DNA of 64,000 bases from Prauserella endophytica (GTDB lineage: Bacteria > Actinomycetota > Actinomycetes > Mycobacteriales > Pseudonocardiaceae): contig NZ_SWMS01000002.1 in NCBI RefSeq assembly GCF_005146945.1, forward strand, positions 496,001 through 560,000, given 5' to 3'. Both the position numbers and the translations under genes were made by a program. Within the stretch, counting starts at the first letter, position 1, and each line of letters starts with the position of its first letter. The notes under the pieces are model-generated. The model saw only the letters and a program-made list of their open reading frames with translations, was not told where the DNA came from and did no database searches. This document shows, piece after piece, positions 42,056-49,758 of this stretch.

Positions 42056-43864
42056 CTACACGTAGTCCTGGTACTTCGGCAGGAAGCGCACCGGCTTGGA
42101 GAGCGCGTCCCGGCGGAACGGGTCACCCAGCTCGCGGGTGCACATCACCTCGATGACCGTGGTACGGCCGCCGTTCATCTGCGCGTCGACGGCCTTCCGC
42201 AGTGCCGGGCCGACGTCCTCGAGCTTGTCGACCACCACGCCGTCCGCGCCCATGGCCCGCGCGATCCCGGCGAAGCTCTCGTTCTCCAGCTCTCCGGCCA
42301 CGAACCGGCGGTTGTAGAAGTCGACCTGGTTCTTCTTCTCGGCGCCCCACTGCCGGTTGTGGAACACCACGGCGGTCACCGGGATGTCGTGGCGCACCGA
42401 GGTCATGATCTCGCCCATGCTCATGCCCCACGCGCCGTCACCGGCGTAGGCGATGGCGGGCCGGTCCGGCGCCGCGGCCTTGGCGCCGATGACGGTCGGC
42501 AGCGCGTACCCGCAGTTGCCGAAGCTCATCGGGGCCAGGAAGCTCCGGGGCTCCTCGAAGCGGAGGTAGCTGTTGGCCACCGAGTTGATGTTGCCGATGT
42601 CGGTGGAGACCATGACGTGCGGCGGCATGGCCTTCTCCAGCTCGCGCAGCACCTGCCTCGGGTGCAGCCAGCCGCCCTCCTCCTGCTCCTGCTCGGCGAT
42701 CATGTCCAGGCTGAACGGGTCGGTCTCGTGGGTCCACGCGGTGAGCTCGGCCTCCCACGCGTCCTTCTCGGCCTTCGTCGTGGCGGCCCGCTGCTCCCGC
42801 GTGGCGTCGCAGGCCAGCGTGCGTCCCGCGAGGCGCTGGGTGAGCGCGGCGGCGGCCGCCTTCGCGTCGCCGCAGATCCCGACGGTGATCTTCTTGACCA
42901 GGCCGAGCATCTTGTGGTCGGCGTCGATCTGGATGATCTTGGCGTTCTTCGGCCAGTAGTCCATCCCGTGCTGCGGCAGTGTGCCGAACGGCCCGAGCCG
43001 CGAACCCAGCGCCACCACCACGTCGGCCTGGGAGATCAGCTTCATGGCGGCCTTCGACCCCTGGTAGCCGAGCGGTCCGCACCACTGGGGGTGGCTGGCG
43101 GGGAAGGAGTCGTTGTGCAGGTAGCTGTTCACCACCGGCGCGCCGAGCCGCTCGGCCAGCGCCTTGCACTCCTCGACGCCGTCGGCCATCACGACCCCGC
43201 CACCCGAGATGATCACGGGGAACTCCGCGGCGGCGAGCAGTTCGGCGGCCTCGTTGAGGCTCTGGTCGCCGCCGGGGCCGCGGTCGAGCCGCTGCGGGTC
43301 GGGGATCTCGGTCTCGATCTCGCCGTAGAAGAAGTCGCGCGGGATGTTGAGCTGGGTCGGGCCGATCTCCGACATAGCGCGGTCGAAGGCGCGGCCCGTG
43401 AGCTCGGCCATCCGACGTGGGTTGTTGACGTGCGCCTGGTACTTGGTGAACTCCTGGAACATCGGCAGCTGGTTGGCCTCCTGGAAGCCGCCGAGGCCCA
43501 TGCCCATCGTGCCCGCCTCGGGGGTCACGATCACCACGGGGCTGTGTGCCCAGTACGCCGCGGCGATGGCGGTGACACAGTTGCTGATGCCAGGGCCGTT
43601 CTGCCCGATCACCACGCCGTGCCTGCCGCTGACGCGCGCGTAGCCGTCGGCCATGTGCGCGGCGCCCTGTTCGTGCACGACCGGGACCAGCCGGATGCCT
43701 GCCGGAGCGAAGATGTCCATCGCGTCCATGAACGCGGAGCCCATGATGCCGAAGATGTCGGTGACCCCGTTGGCCACGAGTGTCTCGACGAAGGCCTCGG
43801 AGGGGGTCATGGTTGCCGGGCCGTCGACCACGGTCCGGCCGTCGCCGGTCTTACGCTGCGCCAT
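42056..43864 (-). CDS. xsc: Sulfoacetaldehyde acetyltransferase
   Basis: A 602-residue ThDP enzyme that closely follows known Xsc sequences along its length: TPSEAFVETLVANGVTDIFG, GIMGSAFMDAMDIFAPAGIR, YARVSGRHGVVIGQNGPGI, LNIPRDFFYGEIETEIP, NSYLHNDSFPASHPQWCGPL and the ThDP/Mg site GDGAWGMSMGEIMTSV to HNRQWGAEKKN. It cleaves sulfoacetaldehyde with phosphate into acetyl phosphate and sulfite. This is the anchor for reading the region: Pta takes the acetyl phosphate and the Soe operon the sulfite. It diverges from an IclR regulator. A good promoter lies at 43947-43919. Confidence 0.96.
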   Translation of the reverse strand: MAQRKTGDGRTVVDGPATMTPSEAFVETLVANGVTDIFGIMGSAFMDAMDIFAPAGIRLVPVVHEQGAAHMADGYARVSGRHGVVIGQNGPGISNCVTAIAAAYWAHSPVVIVTPEAGTMGMGLGGFQEANQLPMFQEFTKYQAHVNNPRRMAELTGRAFDRAMSEIGPTQLNIPRDFFYGEIETEIPDPQRLDRGPGGDQSLNEAAELLAAAEFPVIISGGGVVMADGVEECKALAERLGAPVVNSYLHNDSFPASHPQWCGPLGYQGSKAAMKLISQADVVVALGSRLGPFGTLPQHGMDYWPKNAKIIQIDADHKMLGLVKKITVGICGDAKAAAAALTQRLAGRTLACDATREQRAATTKAEKDAWEAELTAWTHETDPFSLDMIAEQEQEEGGWLHPRQVLRELEKAMPPHVMVSTDIGNINSVANSYLRFEEPRSFLAPMSFGNCGYALPTVIGAKAAAPDRPAIAYAGDGAWGMSMGEIMTSVRHDIPVTAVVFHNRQWGAEKKNQVDFYNRRFVAGELENESFAGIARAMGADGVVVDKLEDVGPALRKAVDAQMNGGRTTVIEVMCTRELGDPFRRDALSKPVRFLPKYQDYV

Positions 43865-43918
43865 TGCGGACTCCTACAAAAATCGGGACGGCATGTTCCT
43901 GAAACCGGAATCGGATCG

Positions 43919-43947
43919 ACCATAAGCCAGTCGCGATGGTCGGTCAA
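43919..43947 (-). promoter_or_regulatory. xsc promoter
   Basis: On the minus strand TTGACC, a 17-base spacer and TATGGT form a sigma70-type promoter, ending about 55 bases before the xsc start. The same -10 hexamer TATGGT occurs before the iron alcohol dehydrogenase (48396-48401). Confidence 0.65.
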
Positions 43948-43983
43948 CGTCATCTTCGAGAAACCGAGACGAAGTGTGTTAGT

Positions 43984-44012
43984 TTCTGGAACCACGTGAC
44001 GGTGTTCCAGAA
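43984..44012. promoter_or_regulatory. Perfect inverted repeat, IclR operator candidate for xsc/iclR
   Basis: TTCTGGAAC and GTTCCAGAA are perfect 9-bp arms separated by 11 bases. The site is 37 bases upstream of the xsc -35 box and immediately before the AAGGAGG of the divergent IclR gene. That fits activation of xsc together with autorepression of the regulator. Confidence 0.7.
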
Positions 44013-44021
44013 GGAGGTGCC

Positions 44022-44840
44022 GTGGAGCTCATCCGTGAGCCGGACCCGGCCGCCCTGAACGGCGACACCCCGACCATGCGCCTGTTCTCGCTGCTCGAGC
44101 TCATCGCGAGCAAGGACGAGCTGGTGACGTTGCAGGGGCTGGTCGCGGAGACGGGCATGCCGAAACCGACCCTGCACCGGATGCTGCAGCAGCTGGAGGG
44201 CGCCGGGCTGCTGATCCGGCAGGCCGACGGCAGGCACTACGGCACCGGGGTCCGGCTGCGCAGACTCGCCGAGAACCTGCTGCTCAACGCCACCCACTAC
44301 GGCGCACGGCATGCGGTGCTCAAGAACCTGGTCGAGGAGCTGGGCGAGAGCTGCAACATCACCACGCTCTCCGGCAACGAGATCGTGTACCTCGACCGCG
44401 TGGAGACGCCGGAACCGCTGCGGTTCTACCTGCGGCCCGGTTCACGCGTGCCGGTGCACTGCTCGGCCAGCGGCAAGATGATCCTGTCGCAGCTCAGTCC
44501 CGGCCAGCGGGCCAAGCTGCTCGCCCACGCGCCGCTCAAGGCGTACACGCCGAAGACGGTCACCGACCTCGGAGTGCTCGAGGAGGAGTTCGCCCGCATC
44601 CGGCGCGACGGCTTCGCGCTCGACGACGAGGAGTTCCTGCCCGGTCTCGTCTGCGTGGCGGTGCTGGTGCCCGCGCCGTCGGGGCGGTCGAACCTCGCCG
44701 TCGCCGTGCAGGCGCCGGTCATGCGGCTCACCGCCGACAAGGCGCTCCACACGCTTCCCGCGCTCCAGCGTGCGGCCGAGGCCATCAGCAGGGTCGAGGC
44801 CGAGGGAGCCGCCGACGCCACCCAGACCGCCACGTCGTGA
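44022..44840 (+). CDS. IclR-family regulator 2 (xsc-divergent)
   Basis: A 272-residue IclR protein starting at GTG with AAGGAGG five bases upstream. The winged helix has LFSLLELIASKDELVTLQGLV and GMPKPTLHRMLQQLEGAGLL; the effector domain has VHCSASGKMILSQLSPGQRAK and LDDEEFLPGLVCVAVLVPAP. It differs from the other two IclR proteins of the window. Its position divergent from xsc and over the perfect inverted repeat makes it the likely xsc regulator. Its stop overlaps the GTG of the AAA+ gene, which starts an apparent four-gene operon. Confidence 0.9.
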   Translation: MELIREPDPAALNGDTPTMRLFSLLELIASKDELVTLQGLVAETGMPKPTLHRMLQQLEGAGLLIRQADGRHYGTGVRLRRLAENLLLNATHYGARHAVLKNLVEELGESCNITTLSGNEIVYLDRVETPEPLRFYLRPGSRVPVHCSASGKMILSQLSPGQRAKLLAHAPLKAYTPKTVTDLGVLEEEFARIRRDGFALDDEEFLPGLVCVAVLVPAPSGRSNLAVAVQAPVMRLTADKALHTLPALQRAAEAISRVEAEGAADATQTATS

Positions 44841-45826
44841 AGGGAACACCCGCGCGCATGCACACCGACCTGCCGGGCGAGCGGATCAGCGTCCGGGACG
44901 CCTTCGGCATCGACTCCACGCTCGTGGTGAACGGGTTCCGCGAGCGCACCGAGCACGTGCCGGACGTCGACGATTCGTACCGGTTCAACCCCGACGTCAC
45001 CCTCGCGGTGCTGGCCGGGTTCGCGCACAACCGCAGGGTCCTCGTCCAGGGGCTGCACGGCACCGGGAAGTCCAGCCACATCGAGCAGGTCGCCGCGCGG
45101 CTCAACTGGCCGTGTGTGCGCGTCAATCTCGACGGCCACCTCAGCAGGCTCGACCTCGTCGGCAGGGACGCCGTGGTGCTGCGCGAGGGCAAGCAGGTCA
45201 CCGAGTTCTGCGAGGGCATCGTGCCGTGGGCGGTGCGCGGGCCGGTCGCGCTCGTGCTCGACGAGTACGACGCGGGGCGGCCCGACGTCATGTTCGTGAT
45301 CCAGCGGCTGCTCGAACGCGACGGCCGGTTCACGCTGCTCGACCGCAACCTGGTGCTGCGGCCGCATCCGGCGTTCCGGCTGTTCGCGACAGCCAACACC
45401 GTGGGGCTCGGCAACCTCAACGGGCTCTACCACGGCACACAACGGCTCAACCAGGCCCAGATCGACCGCTGGGACGTGGTCGCGTCACTGAACTACCTGC
45501 CCCCCGATGAGGAGATCGCCATCGTCCTGGCCCGGGTTCCCGAGCTGGCCGACGACGCCGGTCGCGCGCTCGTGGCGGCGATGGTCGCCGTGGCGGGGCT
45601 GACGAGGGCGGGCTTCCGGGCCGGCGACCTGTCCACCGTGATGTCGCCGCGCACGGTGATCACGTGGGCCGAGAACACCGGCATCTTCGGCGATCCGGCA
45701 TTGGCCTTCCGCCTCTCCTTCTCGAACAAGTGCGACGAGGCGGAGCAGCCCGTGCTCGCGGAGTACTTCCAGCGCTGCTTCGACCGCGAGCTCGAGCAGC
45801 CGGCACCACTCGCGGCCACGGCCTGA
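44837..45826 (+). CDS. CobS-like AAA+ ATPase
   Basis: A 329-residue MoxR/CobS-type AAA+ protein. Walker A is GLHGTGKSS (72-80), Walker B LVLDEYDAGRPDVMF, and the typical CobS lead-in SVRDAFGIDSTLVV and NPDVTLAVLAGF are present, as is ATANTVGLGNLNGLYHGTQ. CobS works with CobT and CobN to insert cobalt in B12 synthesis, and related pairs activate other enzymes. The GTG overlaps the IclR stop; an ATG at 44858 (GAAGGGA upstream) is an alternative start. There is no CobN or other B12 gene nearby, so a dedicated chelatase or enzyme-activating role is more likely. Confidence 0.83.
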   Translation: MKGTPARMHTDLPGERISVRDAFGIDSTLVVNGFRERTEHVPDVDDSYRFNPDVTLAVLAGFAHNRRVLVQGLHGTGKSSHIEQVAARLNWPCVRVNLDGHLSRLDLVGRDAVVLREGKQVTEFCEGIVPWAVRGPVALVLDEYDAGRPDVMFVIQRLLERDGRFTLLDRNLVLRPHPAFRLFATANTVGLGNLNGLYHGTQRLNQAQIDRWDVVASLNYLPPDEEIAIVLARVPELADDAGRALVAAMVAVAGLTRAGFRAGDLSTVMSPRTVITWAENTGIFGDPALAFRLSFSNKCDEAEQPVLAEYFQRCFDRELEQPAPLAATA

Positions 45827-45829
45827 GCC

Positions 45830-47509
45830 GTGCGGGCCGAGCGGGAGCGCCGCCGCGCCGAGGAGCTGTGCGCGGCCGCGGTCAGGGCGCTGGCCGGTGA
45901 ACCCGGCCTGCACTTCCGCGGCGGCAGGCTGCACGACGGGCGACGGCCGGTGCCGCTGCACGCCCCGCACCTGCGTCCGGCCGGGGAGCCGTGGCGGGGC
46001 GCGGGCGACGGTATGGCGCTGCACCTGCTGCACACCGACCGCGACCTGCACCGGGGGCTGCGCCCGGAGTCCGGTGTGGAGCGCCTGCTGTTCGAGCTGC
46101 TGGAGCAGTTCCGCGCGGAGGCGCAGGTCCCCGCGACGTGGCCGGGAGCGCGGCGCAACCTCCGCGAGCGCTTCGAGCGGTGGTCGCTCGCCTACCACCA
46201 CGACGGCCACGCCGACACCGCACGCGGCCTGCTGTTCTACACCGTCGCGCAGGTGTGCCGGGCGCGGATCACCGGCGAGCCCGTGGTCGCCGAGACCGAG
46301 GACCTGATCGAGCCCACCCGCGCGGCGATCGCGCCGTCGCTCGGCGCCGATCTCGCGGGGCTGCGACGAACCAGGCGGGACCAGGCCGCGTTCGCCCGGC
46401 ATGCGCGGTCGCTGGCCGCCGAGGTCGCCGCGCTGCTGACCTCGGACGACGCCGGGGATTCCGGAGACGCGGCTGCCGAGGAGGGCCGGGACTCCCCGCT
46501 CGCGCTGCTGCTCGACTTCGACGACGAGCCCGGCGACGGGGGAGCGGTGGCCCTGCGTGAGCGGGCGGTCGGCGACGAGCAGCCGGGCTACCGGGTCTTC
46601 ACCACCGCTTACGACCGGGAGGCAGGCATCGCCAGCCTCGTGCGGCCCGCCGCGCTCGCCGGTTATCGCGAGCGGCTGGACCGCGAGGTCGAGCGACAGG
46701 GTGTGAACGTGGCCCGCCTGGCGCGCGAGCTGGAGGCCGTCCTGGCGGAGCCTGCCCGCGACGGCTGGGACGGCGCGCAGGAGGAGGGTCTGATAGACGG
46801 ACGGGCGCTCGCGCGCCTGATCAGCTCACCGGAGGAGCGCAGGCTGTTCCGGGTGGAGCGCACGCGGCCGGTGGCCGACGTGCACGTGACTTTCCTGATC
46901 GACTGCTCGGGGTCGATGAAGCAGCACGCCGAGCGGGTCGCGGTGCTCGTCGACCTGTTCGCCCGCGCCCTCGACCTGCTGGGTGCGCGCAGCGAGATCC
47001 TCGGGTTCACCACCGGGGCCTGGCATGGCGGCCGCGCGAGGAGGGACTGGCTGCGCGCCGGCAGCCCGCCGGTGCCGGGACGGCTCAACGAACGGCTCCA
47101 CGTGGTGTTCAAGGACGCCGAGACCCCGTGGCGGCGGGCCCGTCCGGACATCGCGGGCCTGTTGAAGGCGGACCTGTTCCGGGAGGGAGCCGACGGGGAG
47201 GCCGTCGCATGGGCGGCCGCGCGGGCGCGCGACGCCGGACGCCGCGCACTGCTGTTCGTGCTGTCCGACGGCAGCCCGATGGACGGCGCCACGGCGCTGG
47301 CCAACGGGGAGCGGTACCTCGACGACCACCTGCGGGAGGTGGTGTCGGCGTTCGAACAGGAGGGCGCGGTGGAGGTCTACGGCCTCGGCGTGGGGCTCGA
47401 CCTGAGCCCGTACTACCGGCACTGCCTCGCGCTGGACACCGGAGAGGGCACCGGGCACCGCGTGTTCCGCGAGATCGTGGGGCTGATCGCCGCCTCCCGC
47501 CGCCAGTAG
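45830..47509 (+). CDS. CobT-like VWA-domain protein
   Basis: A 559-residue CobT homologue. The C-terminal VWA domain has the metal-ion-dependent adhesion site DCSGSMKQ (358-365), with EILGFTTGAWHGGRARRDWL and FVLSDGSPMDGATALANGERY after it, as in cobaltochelatase CobT. The N-terminal half is helical, with an acidic stretch (about residues 200-245) as usual in CobT. It begins three bases after the CobS-like stop and would form a chaperone complex with it, acting on an unknown target. It is followed nine bases later by the third IclR gene. Confidence 0.82.
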   Translation: MRAERERRRAEELCAAAVRALAGEPGLHFRGGRLHDGRRPVPLHAPHLRPAGEPWRGAGDGMALHLLHTDRDLHRGLRPESGVERLLFELLEQFRAEAQVPATWPGARRNLRERFERWSLAYHHDGHADTARGLLFYTVAQVCRARITGEPVVAETEDLIEPTRAAIAPSLGADLAGLRRTRRDQAAFARHARSLAAEVAALLTSDDAGDSGDAAAEEGRDSPLALLLDFDDEPGDGGAVALRERAVGDEQPGYRVFTTAYDREAGIASLVRPAALAGYRERLDREVERQGVNVARLARELEAVLAEPARDGWDGAQEEGLIDGRALARLISSPEERRLFRVERTRPVADVHVTFLIDCSGSMKQHAERVAVLVDLFARALDLLGARSEILGFTTGAWHGGRARRDWLRAGSPPVPGRLNERLHVVFKDAETPWRRARPDIAGLLKADLFREGADGEAVAWAAARARDAGRRALLFVLSDGSPMDGATALANGERYLDDHLREVVSAFEQEGAVEVYGLGVGLDLSPYYRHCLALDTGEGTGHRVFREIVGLIAASRRQ

Positions 47510-47518
47510 GATCCGCAC

Positions 47519-48304
47519 ATGGAGCACGCCAAGCCGCCGACCGGCACCCAGGCCATCGGCCGGGCGCTCGCCGTGCTCAAGCTGCTCGCCGCGCAGGCCG
47601 GTGAGCTGGGCACCTCCCGCATCGCCGAGCACCTCGGGCTGTCATCGGGCACCGCGCACCGGATCGTGCGGGCGCTCGTGGCCGAGGGTCTCGTGGCGCA
47701 CAACCCGCGCACGGACGCCTACTACCTGGGCACGGGCACGATTCTGCTCGGCCAGGCAGCGCAGCGGGGGTTCGGGCTCGACAAGGCGCTGCCCGTGCTG
47801 GAGCAGATCAACGCCGAGACGCAGGAGTCGGTGAACCTCGTCGTGCGGGAAGGCGGCGAGTCGGTGGTGATGCTGCGCGTGCAGTCGACGCTGCCGCTTC
47901 GATTCGAACAGCACCCGGGTGCCCGCTTCCCGCTGTACACCACCGCGTCGGGCAAGGCGATCCTGGCGTACTCGCCGGACGCCGAGACCTACCTGGCGGG
48001 TCTGCCCGAGCGGCTGCCGAAGATCACCAACCGCACGCTGAGCTCCCCGGCGAAACTGGCTGCCCAGCTGGAGGAGATCCGCGAGCGCGGGTACAGCATC
48101 GACGAGGAGGAGAACGTCGCCGGAGTGCGTTGTGTCGGCGCGCCGATCCTCGACGCCGACCGCTGTGCGCAGGCGGCACTCGTCATCCAGGTACCCGCGG
48201 TGCGCATGCCCGCACGGCGGGTGAGAGAGCTGGGCGCGCGCACGGTCACGGCGGCCAAGGAGATCGCCCAGTTCGTTCCTGTCGACCGCATGATGTCGCG
48301 CTGA
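47519..48304 (+). CDS. IclR-family regulator 3
   Basis: A 261-residue IclR protein, paralogous to regulator 1 (29362-30165). The DNA-binding part has IGRALAVLKLLAAQAGELGT and [20 protein letters not shown], and the effector part LYTTASGKAILAYSPDAE and [21 protein letters not shown]. It closes the iclR2-cobS-cobT-iclR3 operon and precedes the iron alcohol dehydrogenase gene by 160 bases. The direct repeats before that gene are its likely binding sites. Confidence 0.9.
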   Translation: MEHAKPPTGTQAIGRALAVLKLLAAQAGELGTSRIAEHLGLSSGTAHRIVRALVAEGLVAHNPRTDAYYLGTGTILLGQAAQRGFGLDKALPVLEQINAETQESVNLVVREGGESVVMLRVQSTLPLRFEQHPGARFPLYTTASGKAILAYSPDAETYLAGLPERLPKITNRTLSSPAKLAAQLEEIRERGYSIDEEENVAGVRCVGAPILDADRCAQAALVIQVPAVRMPARRVRELGARTVTAAKEIAQFVPVDRMMSR

Positions 48305-48372
48305 TGCCGCGCTGACCACGGAAATCCGCGACTTTGTGTCCGTTGTGGACACAGTGATGTCCTCCCGGCCCC

Positions 48373-48434
48373 TTCTCAATTTCGCCCGGCGCGCCTATGG
48401 TGTTTCACATAGTGGGGCTAGTACCCACATAGTG
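48373..48434 (+). promoter_or_regulatory. Promoter and direct-repeat operators of the iron alcohol dehydrogenase
   Basis: TTCTCA, 17 bases and TATGGT (48396-48401) form a plausible promoter. Exact copies of CACATAGTG lie at 48406-48414 and 48426-48434, 20 bases apart, i.e. about two helical turns on one DNA face. The first is embedded in TTTCA-CATAG-TGGGG (48403-48417), a variant of the TTTCA-N5-TGACA motif. Binding downstream of the promoter suggests repression by an IclR protein. Confidence 0.55.
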
Positions 48435-48464
48435 CCGACGATGTCGATGATGGGAGAGCCGTCA

Positions 48465-49739
48465 ATGCTGCCGGAGATCCAGCCCAACGAGCAGGTGTTC
48501 ACCTGGGCCGCGCCACCCCTGAAGTTCGGCCCCGGCGCGGTCGACGAGATCGGCGCCGAGGTGGCGGCGACCGGTGCGGCCTCCGCGCTGGTCATCACCG
48601 ACCCCGGCGTGCGGGACACGGGCTTTCCCGACCGCATCAGGGAAAGCCTGCTGCTGGCCGGGGTCAAGACCGAGGTGTTCGACGGTGTGGCGATCGAGCC
48701 GACCGACCGGAGCATCGCCGCGGCCGTCGAGTTCGCCCGCGAGCGGCAGTGGGACTGCTTCGTCGCGGTCGGCGGCGGTTCCGCGCTGGACACGGCGAAA
48801 GCCGTCAACCTCCTGACCACTCACCCCGGCGAGCTGCTCGACTTCGTGACGCCACCGATCGGCGCGGGCAAGGCGCCCTGGCTGCCGCTCAAGCCGCTCA
48901 TCGCGGTGCCGACGACGGCGGGCACCGGGTCCGAGTCCACCACGATCTGCGTGGTCGACCTTCTCGACCTGCACCTCAAAGCCGGGGTGAGCCACCCGAA
49001 GCTTCGCCCCTCACTGGCCGTGGTGGACCCGCTCGCCACCGTGAGCATGCCGCCGCAGGTGACCGCCGCGAGCGGGATGGACGTGCTCTCGCACGCGCTG
49101 GAGAGCTACACGAGCGTGCGCTACGACGCCAAGCCCGCGCCGCGGGACCCGATGCGCAGGCCAGCCTTCTGCGGGTCCAACCCGATCAGCGACGTGTGGT
49201 GCGAGATGGCACTGCGCCTGGTCGGCCGCAGCCTACGCAAGGCCGTGTGCAATGGGCGGGACCTCTCCGCCCGCACCGACATGGCACTGGCCTCCACCTA
49301 CGCGGGCACCGGGTTCGGCAACGCGGGCACGCACCTGCCGCACGCCAACGCCTACCCGGTGGCGGGCGCGGTGCGGGACTACAGGGCCGAGGGTTACCCG
49401 GAAATGCCGATGGTCCCGCACGGCCAGGCGGTGTCGGCGACGGCGGCGGCGGTGTTCCGCTGGACCTACCCCGCCGACCCGCAGCGGCACCTGCACGCGG
49501 CGGAGCTGCTGTCCGGGCAGACGTTCACGGCCACCGACGGGGCCGATGCGCTGCCGCACGTCCTCACCGAGCTGATGCGCGACATCGGCATGCCGTCCGG
49601 GCTGCGGAGCTTCGGTTACACCGAGGCGGACCTGGATACCCTCACCGACGGCACGCTCAAGCAGACCAGGCAGCTCGCCGTGGTGCCGAGGCCGGTGGAC
49701 CGCCCCGCGCTGACCGCGATCTTCGAGCAGTCGCTCTGA
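48465..49739 (+). CDS. Iron-containing alcohol dehydrogenase, HOT-like (hydroxyacid-oxoacid transhydrogenase type)
   Basis: A 424-residue group III alcohol dehydrogenase. I chose the ATG at 48465 (GGGAGAG seven bases upstream), since earlier starts lie in the operator. The core has AVGGGSALDTAKAVNLLTT, PTTAGTGSEST, the metal-site region SGMDVLSHALESYTS and HANAYPVAGAVRDY. The insertion RRPAFCGSNPISDVWCEMAL and FGNAGTHLPHANAYP resemble the eukaryotic-type HOT enzymes, which shuttle hydride between a hydroxyacid and an oxoacid. In this setting oxidation of isethionate to sulfoacetaldehyde, or the reverse, is the attractive role. It precedes an MFS carrier. Confidence 0.8.
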   Translation: MLPEIQPNEQVFTWAAPPLKFGPGAVDEIGAEVAATGAASALVITDPGVRDTGFPDRIRESLLLAGVKTEVFDGVAIEPTDRSIAAAVEFARERQWDCFVAVGGGSALDTAKAVNLLTTHPGELLDFVTPPIGAGKAPWLPLKPLIAVPTTAGTGSESTTICVVDLLDLHLKAGVSHPKLRPSLAVVDPLATVSMPPQVTAASGMDVLSHALESYTSVRYDAKPAPRDPMRRPAFCGSNPISDVWCEMALRLVGRSLRKAVCNGRDLSARTDMALASTYAGTGFGNAGTHLPHANAYPVAGAVRDYRAEGYPEMPMVPHGQAVSATAAAVFRWTYPADPQRHLHAAELLSGQTFTATDGADALPHVLTELMRDIGMPSGLRSFGYTEADLDTLTDGTLKQTRQLAVVPRPVDRPALTAIFEQSL

Positions 49740-49758
49740 TGCGGGGAGGTGGGCAATC

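Noticed and set aside
44837-47509. Cobalamin biosynthesis cobaltochelatase genes
   Set aside because: CobN and all other B12 genes are absent and the genes are coupled to IclR regulators, so a B12 role is unlikely although the proteins are CobS/CobT-like.
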